NCBI GenBank assembly: GCA_022844575.1
Contig: JALHLL010000140.1
Coordinates: 1 to 9,250, forward strand
Source: a bacterium
GTDB taxonomy: Bacteria > Bacteroidota > Ignavibacteria > Kapaibacteriales > UBA961
Reading direction: 5' to 3'
Length of the DNA: 9,250 bases
The stretch's first letter is position 1; every line of letters starts with the position of its first letter. The notes under the pieces were generated by a model. That model was not told where the DNA came from. It saw only the letters and a list, made by a program, of their open reading frames with translations, and made no database searches. The position numbers and the translations under genes are program-made. Below are positions 6,115-9,250 of the stretch, in pieces.

Positions 6115-6187
6115 CGCACCCGGAGGGACTCGAACCCCCAACCTTGTGAACCGGAATCAGACGCTCTATCCATTGAGCTACGGATGC
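6115..6187 (-). tRNA. tRNA-Arg (anticodon CCG)
   Basis: A 73-base cloverleaf. The acceptor strand GCATCCG pairs with CGGGTGC (one T-G pair), the D arm is GCTC-AATGGATA-GAGC, the anticodon loop is TTCCGGT with anticodon CCG at 6154-6152, and the T arm GGGGG-TTCGAGT-CCCTC has an intact TTCGA loop. The discriminator is G73, and the 3' CCA is not encoded (CAG follows), so it must be added by the nucleotidyltransferase. It reads CGG codons. Oddity: in the anticodon stem TCTGA/TCACA, position 28 (C) faces position 42 (C) where other bacterial tRNA-Arg(CCG) genes have a G, leaving an internal mismatch. It sits 52 bases after the ATPase stop, and an exact -7 box lies just upstream. The 3' flank leads into the rearranged lipoprotein array. 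Confidence 0.93.
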
Positions 6188-6194
6188 AATAATG

Positions 6195-6202
6195 CAAAAA
6201 TA
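6195..6202 (-). promoter_or_regulatory. Candidate -7 box of the tRNA-Arg promoter
   Basis: The minus strand reads TATTTTTG, an exact match to the Bacteroidota -7 consensus TAnnTTTG, ending 7 bases before the mature 5' end of the tRNA. Transcription would begin almost at the tRNA. No clear TTTG -33 element lies 19-21 bases upstream, so the call rests on the box and its position. Confidence 0.4.
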
Positions 6203-6239
6203 GGCAAAAGTTATCTGAAAGCTCAGGAATACTCTCCCT

Positions 6240-6929
6240 CTATAGTATTTTGCCGTCACTTAGTTCTACAATTCGGTCTGTACGCCGTGCAAAGTCTTGG
6301 TCATGAGTCACGGCAATTATCGTTTGTCCGAACTCGGAGGTTAACTCTCTAAAAATATCAAAGACTATATCGGAGTTTGCCTTATCAAGATTGCCTGTCG
6401 GCTCATCCCCCATAATTACAGTCGGGTTATTAATTATTGCTCTTGCTATCGCAATTCGTTGTTGCTGCCCGCCGGAAAGTTTACTAGCCGATTTTAATGC
6501 TTGGTCTTCAACACCCAACAACCGAAGTTTTTCATATGCTCTTTGCTCAACTTCTTCTTCCGAGTACTTTCCCAATTTAAGAGCCGGTAACATAACATTT
6601 TTTATCGCCGAAAATTCGGGCAATAAATAATGAAATTGAAACACAAATCCGATATGCTCATTCCTAAATTCCGAAAGTTCATTATTGCTTTTTCCCGTTA
6701 ACAGAGTATTATTTATTTCCAAACTTCCTTCATAGTCAGTATCCATTGTTGAGAGTACATATAATAATGTTGATTTTCCTGAGCCCGATTTTCCTACTAA
6801 TGAAAGAAATTCGCCTCTTTGTACGGTAAACGATACATCGCTCAATGCTTTAAAAGTTACCGGTTCGTGAAAATACTTCGTTATGTTAGTGCATCTTAGT
6901 ACGGGATTATCTTTTTCTTCCATCACCAT
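6240..6929 (-). CDS. ABC transporter ATPase, LolD/MacB type
   Basis: A 229-residue ATPase, the usual length for the stand-alone nucleotide-binding subunit of MacB/LolCDE-type exporters. All motifs are intact: Walker A GKSGSGKST (46-54), Q-loop Gln98 in FVFQFHYLLPEFSA, signature LSGGQQQRIAIARA (151-164), Walker B VIMGDEPTGNLD (171-182) with catalytic Glu176, and the H-loop His209 in AVTHD. FQFHYLLPEFSAIKNVMLP and GDEPTGNLD are typical of the LolD/MacB-N/FtsE branch. It would work as a dimer on the cytoplasmic face, driving the permease encoded just upstream. Its ATG shares one base with the permease stop (TAATG), so translation is coupled. A second ATG at 6923 is possible. LolD itself cannot be claimed because the operon also carries an adaptor, which fits a MacAB-like exporter better. 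Confidence 0.93.
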   Translation of the reverse strand: MVMEEKDNPVLRCTNITKYFHEPVTFKALSDVSFTVQRGEFLSLVGKSGSGKSTLLYVLSTMDTDYEGSLEINNTLLTGKSNNELSEFRNEHIGFVFQFHYLLPEFSAIKNVMLPALKLGKYSEEEVEQRAYEKLRLLGVEDQALKSASKLSGGQQQRIAIARAIINNPTVIMGDEPTGNLDKANSDIVFDIFRELTSEFGQTIIAVTHDQDFARRTDRIVELSDGKIL

Positions 6930-8188
6930 TATTTACCCCTAATAATATCCACCGGATCCATTTTCGATGCCTTTCTTGAAGGTAAATATCCTGCAGCGGC
7001 TGTTGTTGCCAAACCAAATACAATACCAATAACATAATAAAGGGGCGAAAAACTCATTGGCAACGATGTCAGATTGATTACACCCTTTGATTCAAATGGT
7101 ATTTTCGATATTCCATAGGAAAGTAAAAAGCCAAATAGCAAGCCAGCTAAAGCACCCGACAAACCCAGAGTAAGTGCTTGAATCATAAAAATTGCTTTTA
7201 CATCGCCGCCGGAAAAACCGGTTGCTTTTAAAATAGCAATATCTCGCATTTTTTCATAAATGGTCATATTAAGAATATTATAAATGCCAAATCCCGCAAC
7301 AATAAGTAATGCTACCGAAACTGAATAAGTAATGGCATTCCGCAAAGTAAAACTAACGAGTATCGAGGCATTTGCTGTTTCCCAATCTTCAGCTTTATAA
7401 CCGAATAAACGGCTATAATGCAATGATTTTTCTTTTGCAGAATACAGATTACGGAGCTTTACATTAATGTCAGTAATAAATGATTTGTCTTTTTGCATTA
7501 ACCGTTGAGTGGTGTGTAACGAGGAATAACAGCGTGTATTATCTAATGCACCAATACCTGTTTGCATAATTCCAACCACCCTTAGAATCGAATGAATACC
7601 GGATGTGGTTGTGATATTTATTCTGTCACCTACTTTTATTTTCATTGTCGAAGCAAGTCCCGCACCGGCTAATACACCATTATCAGTGGTGAGGACATCA
7701 TGCAGATTACCCTCTAATAATTTATCTCCTATTCCGAATAATTTATGTTCCTCCAGAATATCCACACCGGCAATAGTGCCTCCAATTTCATGCTGTCCAT
7801 ATTGGTAAAACACCTGCGCTGTTAATAATGGCGATGCTCCATATACATCAATGTCTTTTTTTATGTATTGCAAAATACTTAGGGCATTACGTAATTTTTT
7901 TTGCTCTTCTTTAGGTTTTTCATGTATAACAGATACAATTTCATCTATACCAAGCAAATTCGATAGAACTGATGGTTCTCGCCTTTCTATGTCTTTATAA
8001 ATATGAATATGTGGTGTGGCACTTAATGTTAAGTCTTCAAGGATATTATTTATTCCCGTCATCATTCCGATCATGGCAATAAAAATTGAGATGCCGAATG
8101 TAACACCCAACGAAGCTATAAGCGTTTGCTTTTTTCGTGACATTAAATGTACAAAAGCTATTTGAGCCGCTAAAGAATACCTTGTCAT
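6929..8188 (-). CDS. ABC transporter permease, MacB/LolC/FtsX type
   Basis: A 419-residue permease with the topology of mechanotransmission exporters: one N-terminal membrane helix (about 24-45, after HLMSRKKQTLIASLGVTFGI), a large periplasmic domain (about 50-280, MacB core-like), then three helices at about 284-309, 333-360 and 381-403. The cytoplasmic coupling segment YEKMRDIAILKATGFSGGDV (311-330) and the C-terminal LPSRKASKMDPVDIIRGK are standard family motifs. As a homodimer with the downstream ATPase it would convert ATP hydrolysis into movement of the periplasmic domain. The overlap of its start with the adaptor stop (ATGA, 8188-8185) and of its stop with the ATPase start make the three an obligate unit. 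The substrate cannot be told: peptides, lipids, lipoproteins and drugs are all known for relatives. Confidence 0.92.
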   Translation of the reverse strand: MTRYSLAAQIAFVHLMSRKKQTLIASLGVTFGISIFIAMIGMMTGINNILEDLTLSATPHIHIYKDIERREPSVLSNLLGIDEIVSVIHEKPKEEQKKLRNALSILQYIKKDIDVYGASPLLTAQVFYQYGQHEIGGTIAGVDILEEHKLFGIGDKLLEGNLHDVLTTDNGVLAGAGLASTMKIKVGDRINITTTSGIHSILRVVGIMQTGIGALDNTRCYSSLHTTQRLMQKDKSFITDINVKLRNLYSAKEKSLHYSRLFGYKAEDWETANASILVSFTLRNAITYSVSVALLIVAGFGIYNILNMTIYEKMRDIAILKATGFSGGDVKAIFMIQALTLGLSGALAGLLFGFLLSYGISKIPFESKGVINLTSLPMSFSPLYYVIGIVFGLATTAAAGYLPSRKASKMDPVDIIRGK

Positions 8189-9250
8189 GGTTTTATCACC
8201 GTTGTAGATTTATCAATGCCCGATATGATCTCAACAAAATCATAATTTTGCGCACCAACCACAACCTTTATTGTTTTTTCATCAGAGCCATTTTCAATTA
8301 TAATAGAATCTTTTCCTTTTAGAAATGCACGCGGTATTGTAAGAGCATTTTTGGGTGATCGAACAATAATATTTCCTTCCACAGTAAGGGCAGCCATTCC
8401 AAGCGGCGGCATTTCAATAAATTCGGCATCTATTCTTACGGTTTGGTCTTGCCTGTTCAACATCGGATATATTTTGACAACCTTTGCTTTAAATATCTTG
8501 CCATTATACGAATCAATGGAAATTGCCACTTCCTGACCTACGGCTATTCTTCCTATATCAATTTCATCAATCAACAATTTGGCATATAAGTTATTACGTG
8601 AACCCAACAATGCAACTGCATCGTTCTTTTTTACAAGCTCGCCTTTTTCTTTATATAGTTCATATACCATACCGTCAATAGCACTTAATAACATTACATT
8701 CTTATTATCTTTTTCAGCTATTGTTCTCTGTGTACGCGCATTTTCCAGTTCTACCTTTAGCCGTTCGCGGGTTTGTTCATAACGTTGTCGTGCTATTTCA
8801 TAATCCTTTTTCGATAATCGGAACTTTAAAGCCGCCTTATCATATTCGGAGTTACTTACTGCATCCTCTTTCAGTAATTGAGTATAGCGTACAAAGGTAA
8901 CAGAATCATCAATGAGCCTTGTTTTAGCATTCTCAATACTATTTTCCATCTCACGGAGAACAGTTGAATGTGAAGACACATTCGATTCCGCAACCGATAA
9001 CGTTTGTTTGCTTGACTGTAAACGCGCATTTTGTACATCATTCTCCAGAACACAAAGTGCTTGTCCGCTCGAAATGGTGTCCCCTTCATTCACATATAAA
9101 GTTGTAATGATTCCGTCCTGTTGAGCATATACCTTATATTCATCTGCCGGCATCAATATTCCCGTTGCATAAACTGCTTCCGTTACCGTACGATACTCAG
9201 GTTGAACACGTTCATTTGTTTTACTACATGCTAAAAAAAGGAAACTACAA
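8185..9250 (-). CDS. Lipid-anchored periplasmic adaptor (HlyD/MacA-type), 5' end off window
   Basis: The frame is open to the right edge: 354 residues are visible, and the start codon lies just outside. I do not use the TTG at 9156, because in-frame sequence upstream encodes CSFLFLACSKTNERV, the end of a lipoprotein signal with lipobox FLAC. The mature protein would therefore be tethered by a lipidated Cys. Next come a first biotinyl/lipoyl half-motif (YAQQDGIITTLYVNEGD, then ALCVLEN), a long alpha-helical hairpin rich in Q, E, K and R, the second lipoyl half (AIDGMVYELYKEKGELVKKN), a beta-barrel (LLIDEIDIGRIAVGQEVAIS) and a C-terminal domain ending TTVIKP. This order is that of MacA/AcrA/HlyD membrane fusion proteins, which link an inner-membrane pump to an outer-membrane channel. 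The permease ATG overlaps its TGA. No outer-membrane channel gene is in view; one may lie upstream. Confidence 0.9.
   Translation of the reverse strand, partial: CSFLFLACSKTNERVQPEYRTVTEAVYATGILMPADEYKVYAQQDGIITTLYVNEGDTISSGQALCVLENDVQNARLQSSKQTLSVAESNVSSHSTVLREMENSIENAKTRLIDDSVTFVRYTQLLKEDAVSNSEYDKAALKFRLSKKDYEIARQRYEQTRERLKVELENARTQRTIAEKDNKNVMLLSAIDGMVYELYKEKGELVKKNDAVALLGSRNNLYAKLLIDEIDIGRIAVGQEVAISIDSYNGKIFKAKVVKIYPMLNRQDQTVRIDAEFIEMPPLGMAALTVEGNIIVRSPKNALTIPRAFLKGKDSIIIENGSDEKTIKVVVGAQNYDFVEIISGIDKSTTVIKP

Noticed and set aside
6011..6259. 82-codon minus-strand frame across the tRNA region
   Set aside because: The frame reads straight through the tRNA-Arg gene; the translated tRNA gives the familiar false peptide VAQWIERLIPVHKVGGSSPSG.
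8185..9156. Taking the adaptor to start at TTG 9156
   Set aside because: The frame is open to the window edge, and the upstream residues form a lipobox (FLAC). A start at 9156 would remove the export signal of a periplasmic protein.
1..9250. CRISPR array, complete insertion sequence, or duplicated tRNA 3' end as attachment site
   Set aside because: I looked for regularly spaced direct repeats, transposase genes with terminal repeats, and a second copy of the tRNA-Arg 3' sequence, and saw none.

Overview
This AT-rich window is most simply read as chromosomal DNA from Bacteroidota or a close FCB relative. The reasons are the abundance of lipid-anchored exported proteins, the poor Shine-Dalgarno sequences at most starts, a DUF1003 membrane protein, and two -7 boxes of the Bacteroidota form TAnnTTTG in sensible places (before the tRNA and before the sigma-factor gene). 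No species can be named. All supported genes lie on the minus strand, so transcription runs from high to low coordinates.

From 9250 to 6240 there is a tightly coupled three-gene export operon: a lipid-anchored HlyD/MacA-type adaptor (its first few codons lie off the window), a MacB/LolC/FtsX-type permease and a LolD/MacB-type ATPase. The adaptor stop and permease start overlap as ATGA, and the permease stop and ATPase start overlap as TAATG. Together they would form one ATP-driven transporter spanning the inner membrane and periplasm. A tRNA-Arg(CCG) gene follows at 6187-6115.

From about 5974 to 4140, just beyond the tRNA 3' end, lies a small array of lipoprotein genes in the order A'(tail only)-B'-B-A. 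B and B' are paralogues. B' is split by a frameshift at a TATATA tract. A' is only a 12-codon relic of the 3' end of an A-type gene. This is a tandem duplication that has partly decayed, and it is the most distinctive part of the window. About 500 bases with little coding content follow (4139-3640), holding a 44-codon reading frame that may be a recombinase relic.

From 3639 to 1880 there is a DUF1003 inner-membrane protein, then an exported alpha/beta hydrolase of proline-iminopeptidase type. The two are separated by a cluster of overlapping inverted repeats. Bases 1879-1389 are mostly non-coding but carry a plausible promoter and an inverted repeat for the next gene.

From 1388 to the left edge there is an ECF-type sigma factor followed 30 bases later by a one-membrane-span protein that runs off the window. 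By position and topology the latter is a candidate regulator (anti-sigma-like partner) of the sigma factor, though it matches no family I recognise. A hairpin covers its ribosome binding site.

No CRISPR array, complete insertion sequence or phage module is visible.
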